A DNA stretch of 64,000 bases from Artemia franciscana (taxonomy: Eukaryota; Arthropoda; Branchiopoda; Anostraca; Artemiidae): assembly GCF_032884065.1 (NCBI RefSeq), contig NC_088873.1, positions 6,401,011 through 6,465,010 on the forward strand, read 5' to 3'. The stretch's first letter is position 1. Every line of letters starts with the position of its first letter. A program made the translations under genes and the position numbers. Below, piece by piece: positions 21,745 to 32,002 of the stretch. A model generated the notes under the pieces. That model did not search any database. It saw only the letters and a list, made by a program, of their open reading frames with translations, and was not told the DNA's origin.

Positions 21745-24669
21745 CTAATAACTCACTGCAGCACCAAGCCGCCTGAGGCCAACACAGCTACGCACGCTCC
21801 TCCTCCAACCTAATCTATTTAAAGCCTCCCTCTTTACACCCTCCCAGGAAGTTCCCATTTCCTTTAAATCCTTATTTATGACATCCTCCCAACCCAGACA
21901 AGGACGACCTGCTTTCCGTGTAGCCCCAGACGGTTGGCCCAAAAGGACAATCTTCGGTAATCTGTCATCCTTCATCCGTAGAACGTGGCCTAGCCATCTC
22001 AACCTTTCTTTCATTATAGCCCCAGAAAGCGGGATTGAACCACACTTTTCGTACAACCTACTGTTTGAAATACGGTCAGTCAGCCGGGTACCCAGAACAA
22101 TCCGTAGGCAATTTCTCTGGAAAACATCTAGTAAATTTTCATCTGCTTTTCGGAGTGTCCATGCTTCAGAGCCATATTTGACCACTGTCATCACTGTAGC
22201 TTCCAATATTCTAATCTTGGTTTGTAGGCTTATCTTTCTATTCTTCCAAACTTTTTTTAACTGTGAAAAAACACCCTGAGCTTTAGCTATTCTACTTTTA
22301 ACATCTTCACTGCTCCCACCATCTTTACTAATAATACTACCAAGGTAACTGAAGCTCCCAACCTGATCAATCTTTTCGTTACCTAAGGTCACCTGTTCAT
22401 CTTCACTTATTCCTAACCTTAGTGACTTAGTCTTCTTAACATTAATTTTCAAGCCTATTTTAGCACCCTGAACTCGTAAAACCTCTAAAAATTCATTCAT
22501 TTTGCTCACACTTTCATCTAATATGCTTAAATCATCAGCATAATCTAAGTCCAGGAGCGTTCTTCCTCCCCATTTGATTCCATGGTCTCCAATTGCCTTT
22601 CCTGTGCTCCTTAAGACGAAGTCCATCAAAATGATCCATATAAAGGGGGATAGAACACAACCCTGCTTAACTCCTGATTTAATACAAAACCAGTTGCTAA
22701 CCTCATTTCCAACCTTAACCGCAGCAGTATTATTCTCGTACATAGCGCAAATCACTTTAATGTATTTTTCTGGTATACCATATAAAGATAAGACCTTTGT
22801 TAACGCTGTTCTATCAACAGAATCGAAAGCTTGCTCATAATCGATAAAACTAAGGACCAAAGGTGTTTGACAACGTAGGGACTTCTCAATTATTAACCTA
22901 AGAGTGAAAACATGGTCGACACATCCTCTACCTTTTCTAAAACCGCATTGTTCTTCCCTTAAAACTTTGTCTACAGCATGTCTCAGTCTAAAAAGTATCA
23001 TATTACTCAGTAATTTGCTACCTACAGAGACCAGACTAATGCCTCGATAATTCCGACATTCACTCTTGTCACCTTTCTTATACAGTGGTTTAATTAAGGT
23101 TTTCCTAAAATCATTGGGTACTTCCCCTTTTTCAAAAATCATGTTCATAATCTTCAGTAGCTTATTCCTAACCTCAGAGCCACCATATTTAAGGAACTCA
23201 TTAATCATACTATCAGCACCTGGGGCCTTATTATTTTTTAATCCTTCTAGTACTGTCGCTAATTCTTCCTCACTAAACAAATCTTCCTTCACATCCAAGG
23301 TATCACAAACTTTTTCATTTTCATCTATATCTTTTCCTGCAACTGTATCTCGGTTTAGCACATTCTCAAAATGTTCCACCCATCTTTCTTTAACTTTTTC
23401 CTTATCACTAATTGTGACCCCATTTCTATCTTTAACTGGGACTAGTCCGGATCGGCTACTCCCTTTCAATTTATTAACATGCCAGTATAATATTTTACTA
23501 TTATGCCGTCTAGCCGCATCTTCCAGATCCTCAGCAATTTTATCCATCGCCTCCATTTCACATCTCCTTAGTTCATATTTTAATGCTTTCTCCACTTTCT
23601 TTACATTCCTTTTGTTTTCATACGACCTATCGCTCAGATAATTCTTATACAAACCCCTTCTACTCTCTATTAAACCTAAAGCTTTTTCACTAATATTCCT
23701 AGTTGCTGTCTTAGCACTCTTCCATAGGACACCATCAGCAACTTCACAAATTGTTTTTCTGAAATTATTCCATCCATCTTCCACATTGTCAAATTTTAAA
23801 CCCTCAAGTTTAGTACTCAACTGTTCCTGGAATTTTTTTCTCAAATTTTCATCCTGAAGTCTACCAACATCATAACTTCCCGGGAGGGAGTTACTCTTCC
23901 GAAATTTCAGCTTTAAATTAACCTTAGACACTACTAGATGGTGATCTTTACTTTTAACATCAATAACGGCACTCCTATACACCCTAGTATCTTGTATTGA
24001 TCCTGCTAGTCTTCTGTTTACAATAACATAATCAATAAGGTTTGCTGTCTTACCATCACGTGAATACCATGTCAACTTATGGGCCATTTTGTGACCAAAC
24101 ACCGTATTGGTTATAACTAGGTTGTTATACCTACAAAATTGCAAAAGCCTATAGCCATTACTGTTTTCTTTTCCTACACCAAAATTACCTAGGCTAGGAT
24201 ACCATCTATCCCTATTTCTACCAACCTGGGCATTAAAATCTCCTAGCAAAAACACCATATTTCTACCTGGTACCCTGTCTATTTGCTCCTGTAACTGTAA
24301 GTAAAATTCATCTGAGTCACTAGTATCTCCATCAGTTGGTTCAATGGGGGCATATACTACTATAACTGATACCCTAAACTTTTTAGTCATAAAATGAGCA
24401 ATTAGTATTCTATTATTAATACCTTCCCAGCCTAAACAAGACTTAGCAGCTTCCTTATTCATCATGAGCCCTACTCCCTGTCTATGTACCCCATCCTTCC
24501 TTCCTGAGTAAACAAATTCTATGTCACCTAATTTCATGCTTCCTACCCCTGGGATATGAGTTTCTGAAACTCCTAATAAATCCAGTTCAAACCGTCTGAA
24601 TTCGTCAGTCAAAATGTCGATGCGATAGTCATTTTTTAACGTCGTAACATTCCAAGTTCCAATTTTCAT
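21745..24669 (-). CDS. RTE ORF: AP-like endonuclease + reverse transcriptase, 974 aa
   Basis: This is an uninterrupted ATG-to-TAG frame. The N-terminus is an exonuclease-endonuclease-phosphatase fold: N7 in GTWNVTTLK, E36 in GVSETH, D144/N146 in LLGDFNAQ, D213 in LIDYV, and D242-H243 in SKDHH. It would nick target DNA. The reverse transcriptase spans about 475-780: NYRGISLVS (540-548), FIDYEQAFD with D610, SGVKQGCVLSP (665-675) and the catalytic YADD at 710-713. The C-terminus has the RLRWLGHVLRM segment (889-899) common to such LINEs. All key residues are present and the length is normal for RTE. Because no frameshift or stop is seen, the copy is recent and could encode active protein. Transcription is not shown. 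The protein resembles entries often named craniofacial development protein 2-like, which are RTE-derived. Confidence 0.95.
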   Translation of the reverse strand: MKIGTWNVTTLKNDYRIDILTDEFRRFELDLLGVSETHIPGVGSMKLGDIEFVYSGRKDGVHRQGVGLMMNKEAAKSCLGWEGINNRILIAHFMTKKFRVSVIVVYAPIEPTDGDTSDSDEFYLQLQEQIDRVPGRNMVFLLGDFNAQVGRNRDRWYPSLGNFGVGKENSNGYRLLQFCRYNNLVITNTVFGHKMAHKLTWYSRDGKTANLIDYVIVNRRLAGSIQDTRVYRSAVIDVKSKDHHLVVSKVNLKLKFRKSNSLPGSYDVGRLQDENLRKKFQEQLSTKLEGLKFDNVEDGWNNFRKTICEVADGVLWKSAKTATRNISEKALGLIESRRGLYKNYLSDRSYENKRNVKKVEKALKYELRRCEMEAMDKIAEDLEDAARRHNSKILYWHVNKLKGSSRSGLVPVKDRNGVTISDKEKVKERWVEHFENVLNRDTVAGKDIDENEKVCDTLDVKEDLFSEEELATVLEGLKNNKAPGADSMINEFLKYGGSEVRNKLLKIMNMIFEKGEVPNDFRKTLIKPLYKKGDKSECRNYRGISLVSVGSKLLSNMILFRLRHAVDKVLREEQCGFRKGRGCVDHVFTLRLIIEKSLRCQTPLVLSFIDYEQAFDSVDRTALTKVLSLYGIPEKYIKVICAMYENNTAAVKVGNEVSNWFCIKSGVKQGCVLSPFIWIILMDFVLRSTGKAIGDHGIKWGGRTLLDLDYADDLSILDESVSKMNEFLEVLRVQGAKIGLKINVKKTKSLRLGISEDEQVTLGNEKIDQVGSFSYLGSIISKDGGSSEDVKSRIAKAQGVFSQLKKVWKNRKISLQTKIRILEATVMTVVKYGSEAWTLRKADENLLDVFQRNCLRIVLGTRLTDRISNSRLYEKCGSIPLSGAIMKERLRWLGHVLRMKDDRLPKIVLLGQPSGATRKAGRPCLGWEDVINKDLKEMGTSWEGVKREALNRLGWRRSVRSCVGLRRLGAAVSY

Positions 24670-25510
24670 GTTCTTTAAATCTTTGAAATTATTTTGGCCT
24701 CAAGAAAAGCAGTGATCCCGGATACCAGTGCAGGATGGGGACCAACATATCTTCTCAAGTCTACACCGAAGCGCTTAAGCCGGCTTAGAACCGGACAGCA
24801 AGAAGTCCCTGGGACCTCCAGTAAGTTGGAGGCTTTGTGCAATCCTGGGCCCATCTTGGTCACAACATGGTTTTCAGCACTTGGCGATGCTCTTCTATCA
24901 ACAAGAGTCGAAATCCTGCACAGACAGTCCCAAGCCTATTACCTCCGACTCATTATATATTCATGCCTACAAATATTATGCTACTACGGGGAGGCAGCCC
25001 ATAGTAGATAAATTAGCTAGGAAGAGGTTTTTCAGCCCGAAAACGCCCATCAAAACAAACCAAGCCCAGAAAATTATCCAATAATCAGAATCCCGTACGA
25101 GTGCTGTGTTGTTTACTAGGCTATAATTTCCTCGAGGGGCGCCACTCCTCAAGTGGGAAAAATTGACCGCAAGTTTCCCAGTCTTGCAGGTACCCCGAAA
25201 GGGTCGAGGCAGCCCTTTACAGAGGCCGTTGTCCATAAATCTGGATCTTACGCCCTGCCGCAGTTGTCCTCCTATAGAGGATCCTCCCACGATGGTGTTC
25301 TGCTTCACCATGCAATTTAACCCATTACTGGGAGAAGGTTTGTAACTCATCTGACGCGTGAACACGGCAGTTGGCCCTGCTGAGTGTACATTTGAGGGGC
25401 CTTCTTCCTCCTCCACCTGAAATTATGACCCCCAGGGGAGGGTTTCCCAGTTTCTATTATGGGCCCCACTGGGACAAGGTCCTACTTGGCCTAAGCCTCC
25501 TATGGAGCTA
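24670..25510 (-). other. 5' leader of the RTE element
   Basis: This GC-richer stretch directly precedes the ORF on the minus strand. It contains a 146-codon open frame (24,976-25,416) without an ATG at its start, with segments such as RSRFMDNGLCKGLPRPF and KTGKLAVNF. I recall similar segments upstream of RTE-like ORFs in other arthropods. Whether this is translated or is a promoter-leader is unknown. Confidence 0.55.
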
Positions 25511-25530
25511 CTCTACCTATCTATAGGGCT

Positions 25531-25640
25531 TACATATATACATATATACACATACATATACATACATATACATACACACATACATATACACATACACACA
25601 TATACACATACATACACATATACTCACTAACGTGCAAATA
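25531..25640 (+). repeat. TACATA-type microsatellite
   Basis: Imperfect tandem TACATA and CACATA hexamers lie just outside the inferred 5' end of the RTE element. Confidence 0.9.
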
Positions 25641-25649
25641 TATACCCTG

Positions 25650-27050
25650 AATTGGTATAGGCTAGGTCTGTATATGGTGAATATTAATTTCCTTTCTGAT
25701 GCAAATGCACAATAACTTTGGATTCAGGATGCAATTCTGACTATAGAGATAAGTATTTTTCTTACTTGAAGTGTATGTGCAGAATTAGAAATTCTGCTGG
25801 TACTACAAAAGTAGACCTAAGTAGCCAATTTAGCCTGTCTGAAACATCTCACAAGCCAACACCTTATAAAAAACACCTTTGATAATTTAACTCCCCAAGG
25901 AAGGAAAGTGATCTAGATGAGAATTACAAGATAAAATTCAGCATATCAGACAACCTCTGTAAAACGGTTTTAAAACCTATTTGCAAAAAATCGAACTTCG
26001 TTTTCCTTTTTTCGTGGAGGTTGGTCACAGAGGCCTGTCCATTTGCCTTTTTTTTCAAAAGGTAGTCGTATCAAACAATTGTTTCTAGAACATCAGGATG
26101 GGGGTGAGGCTCATTCAAAAACAAATTGAAAGTTCTAGTGTCCTTATTAAGTAGCAAAAACATGTCATTGCAAAGTGGCATTTTCTGCAATTTTGTGGCG
26201 CAAACAAATGGTTTATAGATAGCCAAAAAGCAATCGAATAAAAATTATAAAATAGCCAATCGATTTAGAATTACTGAATATCTGTTTAATCATCTTCCCA
26301 AATTAATAGGCCATGTTCCCATACTGTTGCACACTTCTTCCAAAATCTACACACAGTCTATAAAAAAGAAACGGGTACTAAAGACAAATATTTTTAATCT
26401 TCATTTAACTGAGTTTATTCATTTGGGGGTTAATCGAATTTAGTTACAATGTTGTACAGTTGTGAGTAGTCGGAGGCACTATACTTCGTGCGGACAGTCC
26501 TTATCTTGGATTTTATACGGCAAATCCCTATGGGCGCTACATGGCATTTTCCTATTGTGGTATTTCTAAGGGGCAGTTGTTTCTTCGCAGCATTTTCTCC
26601 GAATGACACCTATAAGGCAAATCCTTAGACTTAGCAGAATCCTCACTACATCGAATAGGGAGATTCGGGGCAGTGCTACTGCGTAACAGTCTTGACATAG
26701 TGTTATTTTATCTACGAAAACCCGCTTCACTTTCTACATAGACAGTACTATTGCATTGCCTATGATTTCTGTTCGTTATGGGTTTTGCTTATGTATTGAT
26801 AGCGATTTAAGTTCGTTTTATACGTGACTTACTATTTGACTTTTCCGCTCGTCTCAGGTTTAACGTAGCTCTTTAATTTTCTATGGAAAAATTCTTTTAG
26901 ATTGATTTCTGTTCGTTCTGATTTTACGTAGTTTTTATTGGTTATTGATAGGAATATTTGTTTTTAAAAAAAATCCAATTTTTTCCCCAAGATTTTGGCT
27001 TGCTATTTATATTGGACAAAATTTCCAATATATTGTGATGATAGTTAATC
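25650..27050. other. Repeat-derived sequence: partial R-B and R-D
   Basis: The stretch at 25,905-26,160 carries R-B blocks (caaatagagaacatcag-type word, gtctagtgtccttattaagt). R-D-like T-rich sequence lies at 26,780-26,990 (gatttctgttcgttctgatt). No gene was seen. Confidence 0.45.
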
Positions 27051-27059
27051 TAAGGAACT

Positions 27060-27890
27060 GTAGATGGATGGGTACTTGGAATATCATTTAAATAAATGGA
27101 TTGAAAATCTGCATAATCTCTAGGCTTCTCTAGGATTGAAGCCATTCTGACAGCCGTCATGTTATAACCGTAAGTATAGACAAATGTTAATCGACTACTC
27201 TCAACATCCCCTAACACTTTCAAATTAATCACCACAGGAGTTCCGGAGAAACTACAAATAAACCCTTTCGAGAACTTTGAATGCACATATTGTCTTTTGA
27301 CTTAATTCGATATCTTCTTTATTATGCATCGAAAGTCTTGACTTAATACCCTTAGCCATCCCTGAGATATTTCAATTATGTCCTTTTAACTATATGGATG
27401 CACATAGTGGCTTTTGATTCAACTCAACCTCCCCCCCTCAGGATGCCTCGGAAATTTCAAATTAATGCGCTTAGTCATTCATAAGCTATTGTATATACGC
27501 CCTTTTGACAACCTGGAAAAACACGGTTTATTTTGATTTAGTTCAACATACCCCAAAACATGCTCCGGGAGTTTGAGCTTAGTAAACTTCGCCGTTCCCT
27601 AGAAACTGTAGATAAGCTCTGTGACAACATAGGATGCACGCATTGTATTCTGATTTACATCCCCAACAACAAATCCTAAAATTTCTAAATTAATATCCTA
27701 AGCTATTCTAGGGATGTTGCATAGATGCCCTTTAGACAAATTGGATACACATAGTTTATTTTGATTTAGTTGTGCATCCTCCATAACTTTCCTAAAGCTT
27801 GCAACTTAACATTCTATTCTGTTACTGAGATATTGCATTTATGTACTAGTTTTAGAAACTGGATGCACTTAAACTTTTTTGATTAAATTC
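27060..27890 (+). repeat. Family R-C, third stretch
   Basis: Diverged repeats of the R-C type (ccttttgacaacctggaaaa, gatgcacatagtggcttttg, ccttagccatccctgagata) are spaced about 100-130 bp apart. Confidence 0.6.
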
Positions 27891-27894
27891 AGTA

Positions 27895-28710
27895 GTTAGT
27901 AGTTGCAGTAATAGCGGTGCCAGTAGTCAAAGAAGTAGCCATCACAGTGGCAATCGCATTAGCAATAGTAGCTGTAGTCGCAGTCAGGGTTGCCACATAT
28001 AGGAGAAGGTGGGTGGGATGCCCCCCATATTTTTGGGCACTCAGTAAAGCAATGAGTTTGTGAAGCACCACCATTTTTCCGACTCCTCCAAAATTTTCGT
28101 TCGGTTCAATCGAGAGCACGAAAATACTGACATATCATCTACAGAAGTCTCGAACTTGATTGGTAAACGTATCAGTTTTTGCGACTTCTACCGTTATTTT
28201 ACGATGGTGCAATAACTTTCCATTTGGTTAAATAAAGAACATGAAAATAGTGACATGAAATATACCGGAATCTCAGTCGGTAAATGCTGCCGTTTTACTG
28301 ACTCGTATTCAAAAACAAACACGCATCGTATTCAAAACAAACATTATGCCAATTATTGATAAGAAATGACTGATAAAAATTATCAGTAAGTCAGTAAAGT
28401 TCCTCGCTCCCCCCAAACATTTCAGCTAATAACGACCCTAGTCGCAGTACCAAGTAGGTGCACTCGTTATCGCAAGTAGTCACAGTCCCAAATAGTTAAA
28501 TTCCCAACTATCTGCAGTCATTAGTAATCACAGTCGCAGTCAAAAGTATTACACAGTCATGATTAGCCTAGTTGCAAGCAGTTAAAGTCGAGAATATATA
28601 TAGTCGTAGCTGGAAGTAGTCGAACTCACAAGTAGTCGCAGTCGCAAGTAGTTGCAGTCGCAGCTAGTCACGCTCCCAAGCAGTCGCAATCAAAAATATT
28701 TGCAATCACG
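27895..28710 (+). repeat. AGTAGTCGCAGTCGC-type minisatellite, split in two
   Basis: A degenerate 6- to 16-base repeat (agtagtcgcagtcgcaagta) fills 27,895-27,985 and 28,440-28,710. The 450 bp between (about 27,986-28,437) is unrelated. It starts agggttgccacat and ends taataacgaccct, so its ends are weakly inverted. It probably inserted into the minisatellite. Confidence 0.65.
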
Positions 28711-28719
28711 ATTTCAAAG

Positions 28720-29425
28720 ATGGCTATTTTTAATTGCTATCTCAAGTTTTGATCCGATGTCTTTGGAGGTAAGGCAGCTAAAAGAGAGTGGGAGGGGGGC
28801 TGGCTGCACTCTAATCACTTTTGTCTCTTAAAAAGCGCACAAGAAATTTCGATTTGAAATTTCTGATAAGAAGCTAAAAATAAATAAAGAATACATAAAG
28901 CCCACTTCGATCTTTACTTAGGCAGTATTATTACTCCACCTATGATAATACTACTGTATAGACACTGCTAAAAAATGACATGTACACGAGTCAGGAGAAG
29001 TACAGAACCCCTCATTCCTCAAGACGACGGTCGTCTAACAACCGATCCTTAATGATAACTGCATCACTTGTCTCTGAGTTTTGTTTTCTCAACTCTTTTA
29101 ATAAAGTAAACTAATTTGCAGAAGTTTCTAACCTCCTAACCAAGAAAATGACTGTGCTCTAACAACCTATTTTGATTTGCCCGTCACTCTCCATAACAGA
29201 CATGATACCAAGTTTTTCGTATCCTCAAATACATCGGAAGCAAATAATAGGTGCATCACCTAGCAAAAAATGCCAATCCCTCGTCACAAAGACGACCAGG
29301 AAATTACACTCAATTGTTACTGGTAAGTCCTTACCTTGTCGCAAAATCCGAACAAAATTTTTTCCATGTGTACCACACCCTAAAGTAGTCAACCCCCTGC
29401 CATTTTTAAATTGGTGTATTGCTTT
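28720..29425. other. Sequence without a recognisable gene
   Basis: It opens with R-A/R-B-like words (tcaagttttgatccgatgtc, gggagggggg). The remainder shows no coding signal. It was searched for a third TMEM14 exon on the minus strand and none could be supported. Confidence 0.35.
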
Positions 29426-29429
29426 AACG

Positions 29430-29534
29430 AATATCTAACGTTCTATCTAACGTTCTGACTAGTCATATCTAGTCATATCTATCTAACGTTCTATCTAGTC
29501 ATATCTAACGTTCTGACTAGAACGTTAGATATGA
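29430..29534. repeat. ATCTAACGTTCT/AGTCAT short repeats ending in a perfect palindrome
   Basis: Permuted words ctaacgttct and tagtcatat repeat several times. The stretch ends in a 15-bp-stem hairpin: catatctaacgttct (29,500-29,514), loop gact, agaacgttagatatg (29,519-29,533). Confidence 0.85.
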
Positions 29535-29810
29535 ATAACGTTGTGCAAGAAAGAATAGGATAAAAAACGATAAAGATCCTCTAGAGCCATTGCTGGCGCA
29601 TAGGATGTTAAATCGACGACTTAGTTGCTTGTTTTTTGTTTAAAAACAAAAATACCCCCGTGGGGGATCGGGCCCTGGGCCGCGTATTGCCAAGCAGAAC
29701 ATCAATTCATTGTGTTACAGGGCCAAAAAGAACATTCAAATAATTTTTTTCACGATGTCTACATAATAATAAGGAATATCAAAAGAGTCAATGTGTTTAT
29801 TATAAGGATA

Positions 29811-29908
29811 GTAACTTAATAAGGTGTAGCTTAATAAGGATAGTAGTATAAGTAGCTTAATAAGTAGCTTAATAAGTAGCTTGATAGTAGCTTAATAAGG
29901 ATAGTAAC
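29811..29908 (+). repeat. AGCTTAATAAGT minisatellite next to a TMEM14 splice donor
   Basis: About seven imperfect copies of a 12-15-base unit (tagcttaataagtagcttaa) end within a few bases of the exon at 29,913. The last unit includes the gtaagt donor as read on the minus strand. Confidence 0.85.
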
Positions 29909-29912
29909 TTAC

Positions 29913-30099
29913 GCTGCACCCGCAACAACACCATAAGGTGTCTTTTGTGTGTCATAGAATTGTTTTCCTCTTAAAGCAGCCAAAAGACCTGATGATACAA
30001 GCCCAAGTGCTGCATCGTCTTTATTGTAAGTGGTTCGATACCCACTTAGAGCGATCAAACTACCAAATCCAAGGCCAATTCCCAATGACGCAATATTTG
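29913..30099 (-). CDS. TMEM14: TMEM14-family gene, internal coding exon
   Basis: On the minus strand a good acceptor (ttttctcttatag) precedes 187 bp ending at a consensus donor (gc|gtaagt). The translation runs from ANIASLGIGLGFGSL through GYRTTYNKDDAALGLV to TPYGVVAGA. It follows TMEM14C along its length: the GxGxGFGSLxxLxxY segment in helix 2, then a helix-3 segment, a short positively charged loop and the start of helix 4 (GVVAGA). TMEM14 proteins are small four-helix membrane proteins. TMEM14C sits in the inner mitochondrial membrane and is needed for porphyrin import in haem synthesis. If the donor is not used, the frame ends at once in GCG-TAA, giving 97 residues and a truncated helix 4. 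No further exon could be assigned. The exact paralogue (14A/B/C) is undecided. Confidence 0.88.
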
Positions 30100-30895
30100 C
30101 TATAAGAGAAAAGGATGGTTAAGTACCAAGGACAGCAAAATAAAAAAAATTTTAGCCCCCTGTATCCATCATAGGTCTATTTATGCTTGAAAACCATGAT
30201 CTTCCTAGATTTTCCTTTTGTTTGATTCACAATCTTGAAGTTCTTAGAGCAGTATCACATTTATTCAGTGCTACCATAATGAATTGTAAAATAAATGACG
30301 CGAATTAGCAGGTGGAATTTGACAACGCTTTTAATTTGAAAAAAATCAAACATTTTTTTTTCCTCTTCTACTGATTTTATTACAAGATCTACCGAATCCT
30401 CCATCCTTTCCCGGCAAAAACCGAAGTTGTACAACGTACGGCAATTTTCCAGGAAACTATGAATCCCCGAAAGGTTTTTCTTTTCCTTTGTATGTGAAAC
30501 AGAATGAATGAAATTTGACTCAAAAAATAAAAAGTCCCCTCCTGAAAATACAACCAAACCCTGGGAGCCATCTATCTATATTTTATGCTGATTACACCCG
30601 CAAACAATTTGAAAGTGGCAACATGGAAGTTCCGTTGATTTTTGAATTATAAATGGAATAGTTGTGGGCAAGTCAAGTCATGGCTAATTGCAGAAAAAGC
30701 CGAGACAGATAGTCCAATTAAGTGAGAAATGAAGAGTTAGTGAGGAAGTAATATGATGCAGTGACTTGGTTCCCAAGGTGTCTATCACAGAGGGGAACTC
30801 AAACCCATTGAATTGAATCGAACTGAATCGGCACTTGAAGAAAGCTTAAAAACAAAATCCAACAGATCTCTGACATATTTTTATAAGAACATTAC
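30100..30895 (-). other. TMEM14 intron
   Basis: A GT-AG intron of 796 bp (donor gtaat at 30,895, acceptor ag at 30,101-30,100) with no nested element recognised. Its 3' part (30,121-30,200) resembles bases 1-80 of the window. Confidence 0.8.
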
Positions 30896-31001
30896 CTGCT
30901 TTCATGTACTCCATAACTCCATGACCTCCCGCAACACCAGCAACAGCAAATGCCATATAATCTAATTTTGCTTCTTGCTTTGCTGTCCTATCTGCCATTT
31001 C
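30896..31001 (-). CDS. TMEM14: TMEM14-family gene, first coding exon
   Basis: The ATG is at 30,998-30,996 on the minus strand. The exon encodes MADRTAKQEAKLDYMAFAVA followed by GVAGGHGVMEYMKA and ends in phase 1 before gtaat. The joined reading KA-(A)NIASLG matches the conserved KAGS-P-SL region of TMEM14 between helices 1 and 2, which confirms the exon pairing. Three bases upstream of the ATG a cttttgtag acceptor suggests a separate 5' UTR exon farther up. The charged N-terminus followed by a hydrophobic helix is as expected for the family. Confidence 0.88.
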
Positions 31002-31009
31002 CTACAAAA

Positions 31010-31650
31010 GACATAAAAACGTAAAGAGATTTTGGAATTAAGTTTTATGTCATTTGCATCATCTTAGCGCCAGAGGGGCAGCTAAGAGTGGGGGCGGGAA
31101 CTCCACCCCCAAAGTTGCAATACGTCAGCACGCCGCGCCGATACCATGGAATTTTGGGTGTCTTTGATGCATTCATTCAGCTTATGGGTCTGCATTTGTT
31201 GACACACTGGACAATTTTGTCGGCATATTCTTTATATACCCTCTCTAAACTCACAACCTAGCTTCGTCACTGCTTAGAGTCACTGTATAAATTGCTTTTC
31301 AGCCTTTCTAACAAAAATTATTCGCTTACAACCTTAGTAACAATGGCGTTTCAGTAAGCTAATAAACCCAGCATTGTTACAAATTTTATATAAGAGACTG
31401 GAGGCTTTTTGATATTTGCAGCAGTAGCGAAAACCTAGTAAAGAACAAACTATGGCTTTTATTTTAAAACCAGTTTTTAAAGAAACTTTCCAGTGAAAAA
31501 ATATTTACCATGTAGCACTACTTTGGAAAATAGCAACTGTCATTCAGATTTAAAAAGAAGAAAAATCTGACGTTATAAGAAGAAGCTATCAAGTATTCAA
31601 AGATCCTTAAACACCAAAAATGATGTTAATGCGAAATATTCTATGATCTT
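31010..31650. other. Upstream of TMEM14, no gene seen
   Basis: A short GC-richer patch (31,068-31,150, with cacgccgcgccg) could belong to an upstream intron or the promoter region of TMEM14. No TATA-like site could be assigned. Confidence 0.35.
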
Positions 31651-31653
31651 ATG

Positions 31654-32002
31654 ATCGAGCCCTCGCTAAATTAAATTTATCTCCACTTAAAGTCCGGCTT
31701 GAACACCTTATTCAGCAATTTGGAAAATCCGTCCATCCGTCAATAAGAGCCACCGATCACTACTACCCGAACCAGCCCCTCCCAATAGCCGAACTCGGTT
31801 TCAAAACTAACTTCTACACCCTAAAATACGAACTAATCGTTACGCCAACTCATTTGTGCCTTTCTTCACATCAATTTTTAATGCTGAGTTGTAGTGTGTG
31901 ATTTTTATTTAAATGTATGATTTTTGTGAAAAAAAAACCTGAATTTAGCTATGCTACGATAGTTTTTAAATATACCGATCTCTCTCTCTCTCTCTCTCTC
32001 TC
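31654..32002 (+). mobile_element. 3' end of a LINE with (TC)n tail
   Basis: The frame reads YDRALAKLNLSPLKVRLEHL, then IQQFGKSVHPSIRATDHYYP, and ends in TGA near 31,900. LINE ORF2 proteins commonly end with such an R-x-L-x-L-x-L-x-R-R-x-x-L-x-x-x-F-G-K segment. A short 3' UTR then leads to a pure TC dinucleotide tail at 31,979-32,002. The 5' part is missing (truncated at about 31,650). Confidence 0.7.

Larger units (their letters stand above)
21731..25520 (-). mobile_element. Near full-length RTE-type non-LTR retrotransposon
   Basis: The element lies on the minus strand. Its 3' end is a (TAG)n microsatellite at about 21,731-21,747. Its single long frame occupies 21,745-24,669. A GC-richer leader continues to about 25,510, beyond which a TACATA microsatellite begins. 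The length of about 3.8 kb, one endonuclease-plus-reverse-transcriptase frame and the practically absent 3' UTR fit the RTE clade. I could not define a flanking target duplication, so the 5' boundary is approximate. Decayed relatives lie at 301-1,690 and 48,425-49,802. Confidence 0.85.

Noticed and set aside
23066-23641. 191-codon plus-strand frame over the RTE
   Set aside because: It is the antisense of the intact RTE frame and has no independent features.
25900-29900. Third coding exon of TMEM14
   Set aside because: Minus-strand frames were read for a short helix-4 end behind an acceptor. No candidate was better than chance.
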